A program made the translations under genes and the position numbers. From NCBI RefSeq assembly GCF_034479615.1, contig NZ_CP140255.1, positions 496,001 to 560,000 on the forward strand: 64,000 nt of DNA, given 5' to 3'. Of this stretch, positions 1-7,955 are shown piece by piece (the stretch's first letter is position 1; each line of letters opens with the position of its first letter). The notes beneath the pieces are model-generated. The model was not told the origin of the DNA and did no database searches. It worked only from the letters and a program-made list of their open reading frames with translations. Source of the DNA: Vreelandella neptunia (lineage in GTDB: Bacteria > Pseudomonadota > Gammaproteobacteria > Pseudomonadales > Halomonadaceae).

Positions 1-182
1 GTGTACTCCAACTGCTTGGGGTCGGTTTCGTAGGCGGTTTTGAAGAGATCGGTGCGGGTGTAGGCCTTTTGCGGATCGACGTTAACCAGCACCGCTTTGT
101 TGCCAAAACCAAACGGCACCCGCTGAGGGTTAGCCATGACATCGTTAAAAATCTCTTTCGCCGTTTTGTCAGTGGTCTGCAT
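1..182 (-). CDS. Isochorismatase/N-carbamoylsarcosine amidase-family hydrolase, N-terminal part
   Basis: Only the first 60 or so codons are present; the rest lies beyond the left edge. The start ATG at 182 is preceded by a good ribosome site (AGGAGA about 6 bases upstream). The protein contains VLVNVDPQKAYT, which fits the first beta strand and catalytic Asp of the isochorismatase-like cysteine hydrolases (N-carbamoylsarcosine amidase, maleamate amidase, nicotinamidase). The catalytic Lys and Cys would lie in the missing part, so activity cannot be judged. It is co-oriented with the lyase gene at 248-1141. Because the neighbours look like a dicarboxylate hydratase and a malate-type lyase, a maleamate-like amide is a reasonable guess at substrate, but that is inference. 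Confidence 0.7.
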   Translation of the reverse strand, partial: MQTTDKTAKEIFNDVMANPQRVPFGFGNKAVLVNVDPQKAYTRTDLFKTAYETDPKQLEY

Positions 183-247
183 CGTCGTCTCCTGAATAGT
201 TATTTATTCGCACTTATAAATAATGGGCATGGTTTGGTGAGCGAGGG

Positions 248-1141
248 CTAGCGATTGTCGTACTGCTCGCCAAGCTCCAGCATCGCCTGGGTGCCTAAAT
301 AGTCGTTAAGCTGTTTGAAATCGAGCATCTGGTCGCGGAAGGCGTCGGTAGTGCCGTCCCGTTTTAGCGTGGCAAAGAAACGGCTGGCCATATGGGTAAT
401 CGCCCGCACCAGTGCGCCGGGAAAAATCACCAGCGAGAAGCCTAACTCTTCCAGGGCCTGGGCGTTCTGAAGCGGTGTGTCGCCGCCTTCGACCATATTG
501 GCCATGATCGGCACCTTGCCTTTGAACTGGGTCATGATCTTGCGGATGTCTTCGTCACTACGGATACCTTCGATAAACAGCATATCCACGCCAGCTTCAT
601 AATAGGCTTGGGCGCGCTCAATGGCGCTGTCGGTGCCTTCCACGCCCAGCGCATCGGTGCGGCCAATAATAAGCGTGCTGTCATTTTCTCGGGCGTCCAG
701 TGCGGCGTGCAATTTACCGACCATTTCGCTTTTGGAGACCAGGGTTTTGCCGCGCAGGTGGCCGCAGCGCTTGGGGTAAGTTTGGTCTTCAAGCTGAATA
801 GCGTTGGCGCCAGCGCGCTCCAGCAGGCGCACGCTGCGCATCACGTTCATGGCGTTGCCAAAGCCGGTATCGCAATCCACGACCACGGATAAGTTGGTGC
901 GCTCACGAATATGCGACATGGCAGTGCAAATTTCGGTAATGCTAAGCAGGCCAATATCCGGCCGCCCCAATTGGGTATAGGCCAGGCTGGCGCCGGAAAG
1001 GTAGACCGTATCGAAGCCCGCTTGCTCGGCAAGGGACGCGCCAAGGGCGTCAAACACGCCAGGGGCGACCACAATGGAGCTGTCTTGCAACTGCTGTTTA
1101 AGTTGGGCGGGCTGGCCTGTAGCGTGCTGTTGGCGTGTCAT
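248..1141 (-). CDS. Isocitrate lyase/PEP mutase-family carbon-carbon lyase
   Basis: A 297-residue protein of the ICL/PEPM superfamily (2-methylisocitrate lyase, oxaloacetate decarboxylase, 2,3-dimethylmalate lyase). The family landmarks are visible: the metal-binding VVDCDTGFGN near residue 88, the catalytic loop KRCGH near residue 123 (its Cys is the usual acid/base of the lyases), IGRTDA near 160 and PIMANMVEGG near 211. These enzymes cleave 2-hydroxydicarboxylates into an oxoacid and a carboxylate, or decarboxylate oxaloacetate. No prpC or prpD is near, so methylcitrate use is less likely. With the LeuCD-type hydratase across the promoter region, a substituted malate is the more coherent substrate, as in dimethylmalate lyase. 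The exact substrate is unknown. Confidence 0.85.
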   Translation of the reverse strand: MTRQQHATGQPAQLKQQLQDSSIVVAPGVFDALGASLAEQAGFDTVYLSGASLAYTQLGRPDIGLLSITEICTAMSHIRERTNLSVVVDCDTGFGNAMNVMRSVRLLERAGANAIQLEDQTYPKRCGHLRGKTLVSKSEMVGKLHAALDARENDSTLIIGRTDALGVEGTDSAIERAQAYYEAGVDMLFIEGIRSDEDIRKIMTQFKGKVPIMANMVEGGDTPLQNAQALEELGFSLVIFPGALVRAITHMASRFFATLKRDGTTDAFRDQMLDFKQLNDYLGTQAMLELGEQYDNR

Positions 1142-1184
1142 AGCTATCTCGTCATTGTAAGGTAAGCGAAAAGTAGGGTAGGCG

Positions 1185-1607
1185 TTAGCTGCTTGTTCTC
1201 GCGGCTAGCGCCAAGTCATTCCAAACGTCCTGGCGGGTAATCAAGCCATCGGTTAATTCAAAGCGGTCGATAAAGCGCACGCCGGTGGATGTGCTCCCAT
1301 CCAGCCACTCCACTGCCAGCTCGCCATGGCAGACCACCACGCTGTGGGTAGTGGAAGTGCCTTGTTTTGGATGACTGCAGAGATCGACGGCGTAAAAGGT
1401 TTTGCTCACCCGGCGGTAGCGGGTTTTGGCCCACTCAACGACTTCGCTTAATCGCTGCATAGGTGCAGCGCCAGGGAACTGCATCACCACGTTAACCGCC
1501 AGGTTGCGCTCTGCGCAGGCCAGGTCGCGGGCCTCCATGGCGCTTAGAAAAGCGCGCACCTGCTTTACACTGCGGCTGTCTGGGTCAGTCATCTCTGCGT
1601 TAGGCAT
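1185..1607 (-). CDS. NTF2-like/SnoaL-like fold protein
   Basis: A 140-residue protein with the size and pattern of the NTF2/SnoaL alpha+beta barrel: an N-terminal helix pair (VRAFLSAMEARD), a middle strand set ending VVVCHGELAVEW, and the closing FIDRFELTDGLITRQDVWND typical of the fold. Members act as small isomerases, cyclases or dehydratases, or simply bind ligands, so no reaction can be assigned. The start at 1607 has GAGAG about 5 bases upstream; a second ATG five codons in is possible. It is the first gene of the leftward unit with the lyase and the amidohydrolase, and its promoter must lie in the shared region with gntR. A role on an intermediate of the same pathway is inferred from position only. 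Confidence 0.75.
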   Translation of the reverse strand: MPNAEMTDPDSRSVKQVRAFLSAMEARDLACAERNLAVNVVMQFPGAAPMQRLSEVVEWAKTRYRRVSKTFYAVDLCSHPKQGTSTTHSVVVCHGELAVEWLDGSTSTGVRFIDRFELTDGLITRQDVWNDLALAARTSS

Positions 1608-1727
1608 TTCGACTCTCTTGCAACTAGCTGCTCACGTGAGGCCACATCGTTAGCGATACGAAACAGCGCTGGTTCTGTGATAATGGCTTTCAAGCAGCAG
1701 TAATTGTGTTATTGATTAGCTGTCGAT

Positions 1728-1747
1728 ATGTATTATATGTAATACAT
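1728..1747. promoter_or_regulatory. Palindromic operator candidate 1 (GntR/HutC type)
   Basis: Perfect inverted arms ATGTATTA and TAATACAT separated by TATG. It lies in the divergent region between the NTF2-like gene and gntR, about 73 bases upstream of the gntR start. The core TGTATTA-N4-TAATACA recurs at 2649-2666, in front of the hydratase genes. HutC-subfamily GntR regulators bind AT-rich palindromes of this size, so autoregulation plus control of both arms of the cluster is the likely meaning. Confidence 0.65.
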
Positions 1748-1820
1748 TTTTATGTCTATTATTATCCCTACGTCAAGCCCGACATAAATTTTTTGAACAA
1801 CATCCTGAGGAGAGGCGTGG

Positions 1821-2627
1821 ATGAGTGAGGCACAATCCTCTGCGGTGGGCGGCACCAAATCCCACCGTATTTACCTGTTACTGAAAGATGCAATCTTGAG
1901 CGGGCGGCTGCCTGCGGGCAGTAAATTGCCCGGCGAAAATAAACTGGCGGAGCAGCATGGGGTGTCGCGAGTCACCGTTCGGCGTGCCATGGAAGCGCTG
2001 CAAGCGACGGGCATGGTAGCGCGTAAAGCTGGCGTGGGTACGGTGGTGCTGGAGCAGCCGTTGGATGCCACGGTGATGACCGCCAGCGTCTCAAACCTCA
2101 TGCCCAATATGGTCAAGATGAGCCAAGCCTCCCAGGTGCGGCTGCTGGAGTTTGCCTATGTGCTGCCACCGGAAATGATTCGCGAGCGGTTAGGCATGGG
2201 GCCGAGTGGGAAGGTGCAGCGCTCGGTGCGGGTGCGTATGGTCGACGACAAGCCGTTTTCCCATTTGGTAACCCATGTGCCTGAATCGATTGCCCTGCAC
2301 TACAACGAGATGGATTTAGCCAATACACCGCTATTTGTGCTGCTGGAGCGCAGCGGCGTGAAAGTTGATCACGCCTCCCAATCGATTTCCGCCACTCTGG
2401 CCAGCCACGAAGTGGCGGAAGCGCTGGATGTGGCCGTGGGTTCCCCGCTGATTTCACTGACCCGCGTGGTGTTTGATGAGCAGGGTCGAGGTGTCGAACA
2501 TTTGGATGCGCTCTACCGTCCTGACCGCTATCGTTTCCAGATTGATCTAGAGCGAAACGGCGATGATGACTCCCGCTACTGGGAGCCGAAGGTAGGCGGA
2601 ATGCCTGCCGGGGGGAAGGCTGAGTAG
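1821..2627 (+). CDS. GntR-family transcriptional regulator, HutC subfamily
   Basis: A 268-residue regulator. Residues about 15-80 form the winged helix of the GntR family (SGRLPAGSKLPGENKLAEQH followed by GVSRVTVRRAMEAL). Residues about 100-250 fit the UTRA ligand domain of the HutC subfamily, which binds small metabolites. The start has a strong ribosome site (GAGGAGAGG). It stands between the leftward lyase unit and the rightward hydratase/TRAP unit, with a matching palindrome on each side, so it is very probably the local repressor. The inducer is likely a substrate or intermediate of the pathway. Confidence 0.92.
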   Translation: MSEAQSSAVGGTKSHRIYLLLKDAILSGRLPAGSKLPGENKLAEQHGVSRVTVRRAMEALQATGMVARKAGVGTVVLEQPLDATVMTASVSNLMPNMVKMSQASQVRLLEFAYVLPPEMIRERLGMGPSGKVQRSVRVRMVDDKPFSHLVTHVPESIALHYNEMDLANTPLFVLLERSGVKVDHASQSISATLASHEVAEALDVAVGSPLISLTRVVFDEQGRGVEHLDALYRPDRYRFQIDLERNGDDDSRYWEPKVGGMPAGGKAE

Positions 2628-2648
2628 GGTCATTGGGGTGTTTTTTAA

Positions 2649-2666
2649 TGTATTAAATTTAATACA
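2649..2666. promoter_or_regulatory. Palindromic operator candidate 2 (GntR/HutC type)
   Basis: An 18-base perfect palindrome, TGTATTA-AATT-TAATACA, sharing both 7-base arms and the 4-base spacing with the site at 1728-1747. It begins 22 bases after the gntR stop and lies about 107 bases upstream of the LeuC-type gene. A possible weak promoter follows: TTGACC at 2691 with a poor -10 near 2715. A repressor here would control the hydratase and TRAP genes. Confidence 0.65.
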
Positions 2667-2772
2667 GATTTAAAATTACAAAAAATACATTTGACCTGTG
2701 TTGTGAAATTGCGCTAGTTGTATTGGGTGAGAACGATAAGTCTAACGAAGGCCGAGGCAACGAGCGACGACC

Positions 2773-4212
2773 ATGAGTACCCCAACAACGCTGTTTGACA
2801 AAGTTTGGCGCGCCCACGAGGTTCACCGTAGTGAAAGCGGTCAGAGCCTGCTGTGGATTGACCGCCACTTTGTCCATGAAGGCTCCTTCCACGCGTTCAA
2901 TAAGCTGGCTGAACGCCAGTTGCCCGTTGCCCGGCCCGATTTAACCTTCGGTATTGCTGACCACTACGTACCAACGCTGACCCGCGACCTGGCAGGTGTT
3001 GCCGATCCCAAAGTGCGCTCAATGATCGAGCAGCTCTCCCGCAATACCCAGCAGCATGGGGTGGCGCTGTTTGGTCTTGATGACCCCCGCCAGGGTATTG
3101 TGCATGTGCTGGGGCCCGAACAGGGACTCACTCAGCCCGGCATGGTGATGGTCTGCGGCGATAGCCACACCGCCACCCACGGCGCCTTTGGCAGCATTGC
3201 CTTTGGCATTGGTGCCTCGGAAGTGGCCCATGTGCTGGCTACGCAAACCCTGTGGCAGAGCAAGCCCAAGGTGATGCGGATTACGGTGGAAGGCCAATTG
3301 GCCGAGGGCATCACCGCCAAGGATATTGCGCTGACCTGGATTGCGCGCCTGGGCGCCGACGGTGCTCGCGGCTATGCCATTGAGTACGCTGGCGAGGCGA
3401 TCCGCTCGCTCTCCATGGAAGCGCGGCTTACGCTGTGTAATCTCTCCATTGAGGGCGGCGGTCGCTGCGGCATGATTGCCCCAGACCAAACCACCTTCGA
3501 CTATCTGCGTGACTGTCCCTGGATTCCGCAAGGGGAAGCTTTCAAACAAGCCTGCGCCTACTGGGCCACGCTCTACAGCGACCCAGGCGCCCGTTTTGAT
3601 CTTGAAGTGACGCTGCCTGCGGACGAAATCGCTCCCACGGTGACCTGGGGCGTCTCGCCCGAAGAGGCGCTGCCGATTGACCGCGCTGTGCCCGACCCAG
3701 AGCAACTGAGCGATCCCGCGAAAGCGCGCCAGGCTCGGGAGAGCTTGGCCTATATGGGCTTAACGGCGGGCCAAAAGCTCACCGATATCAACATTGATCG
3801 GGTCTTTATCGGCTCTTGTACCAACGCGCGTATTGAAGATTTACGCGCCGCTGCCGCCGTGCTGGTTGGGCAAAAAAGTCGTGTGCCCGGCATGGTCTCG
3901 CCCGGCTCAACGCTGGTAAAAACCCAGGCCGAAGCTGAAGGATTAGACCGTATCTTTATCGATGCAGGGCTTGAGTGGCGACACTCCGGCTGCTCCATGT
4001 GTGTAGGTATGAACGGTGATTTAGTGGCCAGCGGCGAGCGCTGCGCTTCGACCACCAACCGCAACTTCAAGGGCCGCCAAGGGCCGGGCGCACGCACTCA
4101 CCTGATGTCACCCGCTATGGTAGCCGCCGCGGCGGTGAGTGGGCGGCTAACCGATGTGCGTACGTTAACAGCGGGCGTTGATTCATCCGTTCAGGCTTCA
4201 GGAGCTCGCTAA
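2773..4212 (+). CDS. Aconitase/LeuC-type hydro-lyase, large subunit
   Basis: A 479-residue homologue of 3-isopropylmalate dehydratase large subunit. The three cysteine ligands of the 4Fe-4S cluster are visible: one in FIGSCTNARIEDL (about residue 349) and two in HSGCSMCVGMNGD (about 405-412). The early IDRHFVHEGS and the VCGDSHTATHGAFG stretch are also typical. The family adds water across a cis-dicarboxylate double bond; members act on isopropylmaleate, citraconate, maleate or dimethylmaleate. No leuA or leuB is nearby, while a GntR regulator, a lyase and a TRAP transporter are, so a catabolic paralogue is more likely than the leucine enzyme. It overlaps the small-subunit gene by one base. 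Confidence 0.9.
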   Translation: MSTPTTLFDKVWRAHEVHRSESGQSLLWIDRHFVHEGSFHAFNKLAERQLPVARPDLTFGIADHYVPTLTRDLAGVADPKVRSMIEQLSRNTQQHGVALFGLDDPRQGIVHVLGPEQGLTQPGMVMVCGDSHTATHGAFGSIAFGIGASEVAHVLATQTLWQSKPKVMRITVEGQLAEGITAKDIALTWIARLGADGARGYAIEYAGEAIRSLSMEARLTLCNLSIEGGGRCGMIAPDQTTFDYLRDCPWIPQGEAFKQACAYWATLYSDPGARFDLEVTLPADEIAPTVTWGVSPEEALPIDRAVPDPEQLSDPAKARQARESLAYMGLTAGQKLTDINIDRVFIGSCTNARIEDLRAAAAVLVGQKSRVPGMVSPGSTLVKTQAEAEGLDRIFIDAGLEWRHSGCSMCVGMNGDLVASGERCASTTNRNFKGRQGPGARTHLMSPAMVAAAAVSGRLTDVRTLTAGVDSSVQASGAR

Positions 4213-4850
4213 TGCAACCTATTACCGTACTAGACACCCTTGGCGTTGCCCTTGCCGCGGCTAACGTGGATACCGATCAGTTGATTCCCGCGCGCTTTAT
4301 GAAAGAGCCGCGCAGCGTCGGCTACGGTCAGTTTTTACTTTATGACGTTCGCCACGACGAGCAGGGCACACCGGACGCCGAATTTATTCTTCATCGCCCT
4401 AATGCTGCCGACGCTGAAGTGATGGTCAGTCGCCGCAACTTTGGCGCGGGGTCATCGCGGGAAGCTGCAGTCTATGCACTGGTCGATTACGGCTTTCGCT
4501 GCGTGGTGGCGCCAAGCTTTGGCGATATTTTTGCGTCTAACGCCGTCAATAACGGCTTATTGCCCGCAGTGGTGGAAGAGGATGACGCCGAGCGTTTGCT
4601 AGCAGCCCTTGGTGATACACCGGCGGCCATTTACGTTGATTTGGAGAAGCAATTAATTCGTGTCGCTGAAGTAGAGGTCAGTTTTTCAATTAGCACCGTT
4701 TGGCGCACCAAGCTGCTGAACGGTTGGGATGATATTGATATGACCCGCCAGCACGCCAACACCATTACCGATTTCGCAGCGAACTACGCCCGGCAGTTCC
4801 CTTGGGCAGCGCCCAGGCTTCCTGAGCCCGAGATTATTAGTAAAGGGTAA
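4212..4850 (+). CDS. Aconitase/LeuD-type hydro-lyase, small subunit
   Basis: A 212-residue swivel-domain subunit that pairs with the preceding LeuC-type protein. ANVDTDQLIPARF near residue 17 and FGAGSSREAAVYAL near residue 80 are the substrate-recognition segments of the family. Biosynthetic LeuD usually reads FGCGSSREHA at the second segment; the Ala-Ala here fits the idea of a catabolic paralogue with altered specificity, though this is not proof. Start and stop codons overlap (TAATG), indicating translational coupling and a stoichiometric complex. Confidence 0.9.
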   Translation: MQPITVLDTLGVALAAANVDTDQLIPARFMKEPRSVGYGQFLLYDVRHDEQGTPDAEFILHRPNAADAEVMVSRRNFGAGSSREAAVYALVDYGFRCVVAPSFGDIFASNAVNNGLLPAVVEEDDAERLLAALGDTPAAIYVDLEKQLIRVAEVEVSFSISTVWRTKLLNGWDDIDMTRQHANTITDFAANYARQFPWAAPRLPEPEIISKG

Positions 4851-4989
4851 TGCCAAGGCTAAAACAATATTTCCAAACATTCTCATTATAACAATGTGCA
4901 CGCTTGCATCAGATGTTTTAAGAAGGGTTCACAAAAAATATCAACACAACAACCGCTATAAAAAACCACCTTGTGCAGGAGACTAACTC

Positions 4990-5988
4990 ATGAAAAAAGT
5001 AACCCTTACCCTGGGCATGCTAACAGCCCTGGCGTCCACTCAGACCCTAGCATTGGATCAAATTAACGCGGTGCATGCGTTTCCTCCCTCGCTGATCTAT
5101 ACCCAGAGCTTTTTAGAGTTCGTCGATAAGGTTAACGAGCGCGGTGAAGGTGTGGTGCAAATTAACGTGCGCGGCGGCCCTGAAGTGATTGGTCTTTCCG
5201 AGCAGCCCGACGCAGTGCGCAACGGCGTGGTGGATATGGCCTACACCGCCGCGAGCTTCTACGCAGGTACCGTGCCAGAGCGCGATGCCATGGTGGCTTC
5301 TAACACCAACGCTATTTTCGCCCGTGAAAATGGCGGCATCGATCTGCTGAATGAAATTCATCAGGAGAAGATGGGCACTTACTACCTGGGCTGGTTCGAC
5401 AGCGGGGTCAGCTACAACTTCTACACCATTGATGAGCCCACTATTGATGACGAAGGTAATCTAAACGTTTCGGGCCTACGTCTACGCAGTAACCCGGTGT
5501 ATGACGCCTTCTTCCAGGACTACCTGGGCGCGCAGCCAATCAGCCTGCCGACCACCGATGTTTACGCGGCCCTGGAGCGAGGCGTAGTGAACGCGACCGG
5601 CTGGACTCAAATTGGCCTGAAAGACCTCAATTGGGATCGTTTCCTTAACTACCGGGTTGACCCTGCCTTCTTCTCTACCGATATGGGGGTGATCGTTAAC
5701 CTGGATAAGTGGAACCAGCTCAGCGAAGAGTCGCAGCAAATTCTTCAGGAAGTCGCCATTGAGCATGAGCGCGACAGCGCCGAACAACTGGCTGAATTAG
5801 CCAAAGAGCAGCAAGCCGAGCTTGAGGCTGATGGCATGCAGGTCATTACCCTGGAAGGCGAAGCAGCACAGCGCTTCTCAGACGCTGCCCGGGATGCCAC
5901 CTGGGAGCGTATGCGCGGCCAGATGGAGCGCCACCCCATGGGGCTTGAGCATTACGATACGCTGATCGAAAAATTCAACGATCTATAG
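4990..5988 (+). CDS. TRAP transporter solute-binding protein, DctP family
   Basis: A 332-residue periplasmic protein. It opens with a signal peptide (MKKVTLTLGMLTALAS, cleavage expected after ALA near residue 22). The family arginine segment is visible in SGLRLRSNPVYDAFFQDYLG and the later LPTTDVYAALERGVVNATGW. DctP-type proteins bind organic acids, often through the conserved Arg and a carboxylate. It is followed by the two membrane subunits and is 139 bases downstream of the hydratase genes. The ligand is presumably the acid or amide handled by the neighbouring enzymes. A good ribosome site (CAGGAG) precedes the start. Confidence 0.92.
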   Translation: MKKVTLTLGMLTALASTQTLALDQINAVHAFPPSLIYTQSFLEFVDKVNERGEGVVQINVRGGPEVIGLSEQPDAVRNGVVDMAYTAASFYAGTVPERDAMVASNTNAIFARENGGIDLLNEIHQEKMGTYYLGWFDSGVSYNFYTIDEPTIDDEGNLNVSGLRLRSNPVYDAFFQDYLGAQPISLPTTDVYAALERGVVNATGWTQIGLKDLNWDRFLNYRVDPAFFSTDMGVIVNLDKWNQLSEESQQILQEVAIEHERDSAEQLAELAKEQQAELEADGMQVITLEGEAAQRFSDAARDATWERMRGQMERHPMGLEHYDTLIEKFNDL

Positions 5989-5993
5989 AAACG

Positions 5994-6021
5994 TAGGGGC
6001 GCCGAGCGATCGAGCGCCCTA
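5994..6021 (+). terminator. Intercistronic hairpin between TRAP binding protein and small permease
   Basis: Arms TAGGG-CGC and GCGCCCTA pair over a short loop containing CGATCG, with one bulged G. A modest U-rich stretch follows. Hairpins in this position usually protect the abundant binding-protein message or partly terminate transcription, so that fewer membrane subunits are made. Confidence 0.55.
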
Positions 6022-6050
6022 TTTGTGTGGCTTATTTTCTAGGGTTTTTT

Positions 6051-6557
6051 ATGCGCTACGCACAACGCGGCTATCTGCTGCTGCTTAACGGCATGGCACT
6101 GCTGGCCGCCATCATGCTGGTCTGGTTGATGGTGGCCGTGGTGCTTTCGGTGGTGATTCGTAACTTAGGGCTTCAGCCTTCTGCGTGGTTTTTCCTCTCC
6201 ACTGAATACGCCATGTTCTACCTCACTCTGCTCGGAGCTCCCTGGCTGGTGCGCCAAAAAGGGCATGTGCATATCGAGCTGCTGACCTCGGTGTTGCCAC
6301 CAGCAGCGCTGAATATCCTCAGCCGTGGGGTGTCGCTGCTCTGTGTCGTGGTGTGCGGCGTGCTGGCGTGGAAGGGGCTTGATCTGGTGCTGCTCAATAT
6401 CGAGCGCACTGACTATGACGTGCGGGCTTTCTTTGTGCCGAAATGGATACTAACCATCGTCTTCCCCATCAGTTTTTCCCTGATGGCGATCGAATTTGGC
6501 CGCTTTGTGGTGGGCCATGAAATTCTTCACAGCGGCGAAGCGGGGATTAAAGAATAA
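6051..6557 (+). CDS. TRAP transporter small permease, DctQ family
   Basis: About 168 residues with four hydrophobic segments (roughly residues 10-35, 45-65, 85-110 and 130-150), the DctQ layout. The conserved PWLVRQKGHVHIELL loop between helices two and three is clear. I chose the ATG at 6051 because AGGG stands 6 bases before it; a GTG at 6027 in the same frame would add eight residues but has no clear ribosome site and abuts the hairpin. Its stop overlaps the start of the large permease by one base. Confidence 0.88.
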   Translation: MRYAQRGYLLLLNGMALLAAIMLVWLMVAVVLSVVIRNLGLQPSAWFFLSTEYAMFYLTLLGAPWLVRQKGHVHIELLTSVLPPAALNILSRGVSLLCVVVCGVLAWKGLDLVLLNIERTDYDVRAFFVPKWILTIVFPISFSLMAIEFGRFVVGHEILHSGEAGIKE

Positions 6558-7870
6558 TGGAATGGTACTTTGCGCTCGCTTTCCTACTCTCGCTGATTCT
6601 CCTGTTCATGGCCATTGGCACCCCCATTGCTTTGGCGTTTTTGGCCGCCAACGTGATTGGCGCCTGGCACTTTATGGGTGGCCAAACCGGCATCTTACAG
6701 ATGCTCAACAACGGTTTCGGCGCACTCTCCAGCTTTAACTTGGTGCCCATTCCGCTGTTCTTGTTGATGGGCGAACTGTTTTTTCGCACCGGGCTGGGCA
6801 TGAAAATGTTCAACGCTGTGGATCAGCTAATGGGCAAGGTGCCAGGGCGTTTATCTTACGTCACAGTGGTGGGGGGTACGGCGTTCTCAACTCTGAGTGG
6901 CTCCTCCATGGGATCTACGGCATTAATGGGTTCGCTATTGGTGCCGGAAATGGAGCGGCGGGGCTATAAAAAGAAAATGGCGATTGGCCCGATTCTGGGC
7001 ACTGGGGGCCTGGCAATTATTATTCCGCCCTCCGCGCTGGCAGTGCTGTTAGCAACCTTAGCGAAAGTGGATATTGGCGCACTGCTTATCGCTGGTATTC
7101 TGCCGGGGCTAACGCTGGCGGGGTTCTATATCGCGACCATCTTTATTCAGACTAAGCTGGATCCTTTGGCCGCCCCGAATTATGAGCTTGAGCCGGTGCC
7201 GCTGAGCGCGAAGCTCAAACTGATCGTGACCGATATTCTACCCATGCTCAGCGTGATGGTGATTATCGTCACGCTGATGCTGATTGGGTTTGCCACGCCC
7301 TCAGAAGCCGCAGCCTTTGGTGCGCTAGGCGTGATTATTCTGGCGTTTATTTTCCGCTGCATGACCTGGGAGGCGTTTAAGCTTTCGGTCACCGGGGCAC
7401 TTAAAGTCACGCTGATGGCCTACCTGATCGTGTTTGGCTCGGCTACCTTCAGTCAGCTGCTCGGCTTCTCTGGCGCTTCGGGTGGCTTGATCGGCTGGGC
7501 GACCAGTTTTGATCTGTCGCCGATTCTTATGCTCCTGGCAATGTTCGCGGTGCTACTGGTGCTGGGAACCTTTATGGAGCAGATCTCTATCATGATGCTA
7601 ACCGTGCCGATCTTTTTCCCACTCGCCCAGGCGCTGGGGTTTGATCTAGTGTGGTTCGGGATCGTTGTTTTGCTAGCGCTTGAAATCAGTTTCTCAACGC
7701 CACCATTAGGGCTGCTGCTTTTTGTGATGAAAGGTGTCGCGCCTGCGGGTACTACCATGAGTGAAATTTACTCGGCGGCGATTCCCTACATCCTCTGTTC
7801 GATGCTGCTGGTCGCGGTGCTGATCGTGTTTCCGGGCCTCGCTACTTGGTTGCCCAGTATGCTGCAATAG
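6557..7870 (+). CDS. TRAP transporter large permease, DctM family
   Basis: A 437-residue integral membrane protein with about twelve hydrophobic segments, the DctM transport channel. The start region (LLFMAIGTPIALAFLAANVI) and the SGSSMGSTALMGSLLVPEM and IIIPPSALAVLLATLAKVDI segments are typical. It couples sodium to uptake of the solute delivered by the DctP protein. It is the last gene of the rightward unit and is followed by a strong terminator. Confidence 0.93.
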   Translation: MEWYFALAFLLSLILLFMAIGTPIALAFLAANVIGAWHFMGGQTGILQMLNNGFGALSSFNLVPIPLFLLMGELFFRTGLGMKMFNAVDQLMGKVPGRLSYVTVVGGTAFSTLSGSSMGSTALMGSLLVPEMERRGYKKKMAIGPILGTGGLAIIIPPSALAVLLATLAKVDIGALLIAGILPGLTLAGFYIATIFIQTKLDPLAAPNYELEPVPLSAKLKLIVTDILPMLSVMVIIVTLMLIGFATPSEAAAFGALGVIILAFIFRCMTWEAFKLSVTGALKVTLMAYLIVFGSATFSQLLGFSGASGGLIGWATSFDLSPILMLLAMFAVLLVLGTFMEQISIMMLTVPIFFPLAQALGFDLVWFGIVVLLALEISFSTPPLGLLLFVMKGVAPAGTTMSEIYSAAIPYILCSMLLVAVLIVFPGLATWLPSMLQ

Positions 7871-7902
7871 AGCTTTTAGCAAGAAAAAATGCAGGCAATA
7901 AA

Positions 7903-7930
7903 AAAGGGAGAGGCTGCGGCCTCTCTCTTT
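7903..7930. terminator. Bidirectional rho-independent terminator
   Basis: Stem AAAGGGAGAGGC / GCCTCTCTCTTT with loop TGCG; A and T tracts on the two sides suit termination from both strands. It separates the convergent TRAP permease (plus) and CobW-family GTPase (minus) genes. Confidence 0.8.
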
Positions 7931-7955
7931 GCATTTAAGCGTTATTAGCTCTTAC

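Noticed and set aside
248..1141. Methylcitrate-cycle prpB
   Set aside because: No prpC, prpD or acnD nearby, and the neighbours point to a different acid.
3019..3705. A 228-codon open frame antisense to the LeuC-type gene
   Set aside because: Shadow of a GC-rich coding sequence; no motif or ribosome site.
2773..4850. Naming the hydratase pair leuC and leuD
   Set aside because: No other leucine gene is near and the neighbours are catabolic, so a biosynthetic name would mislead.
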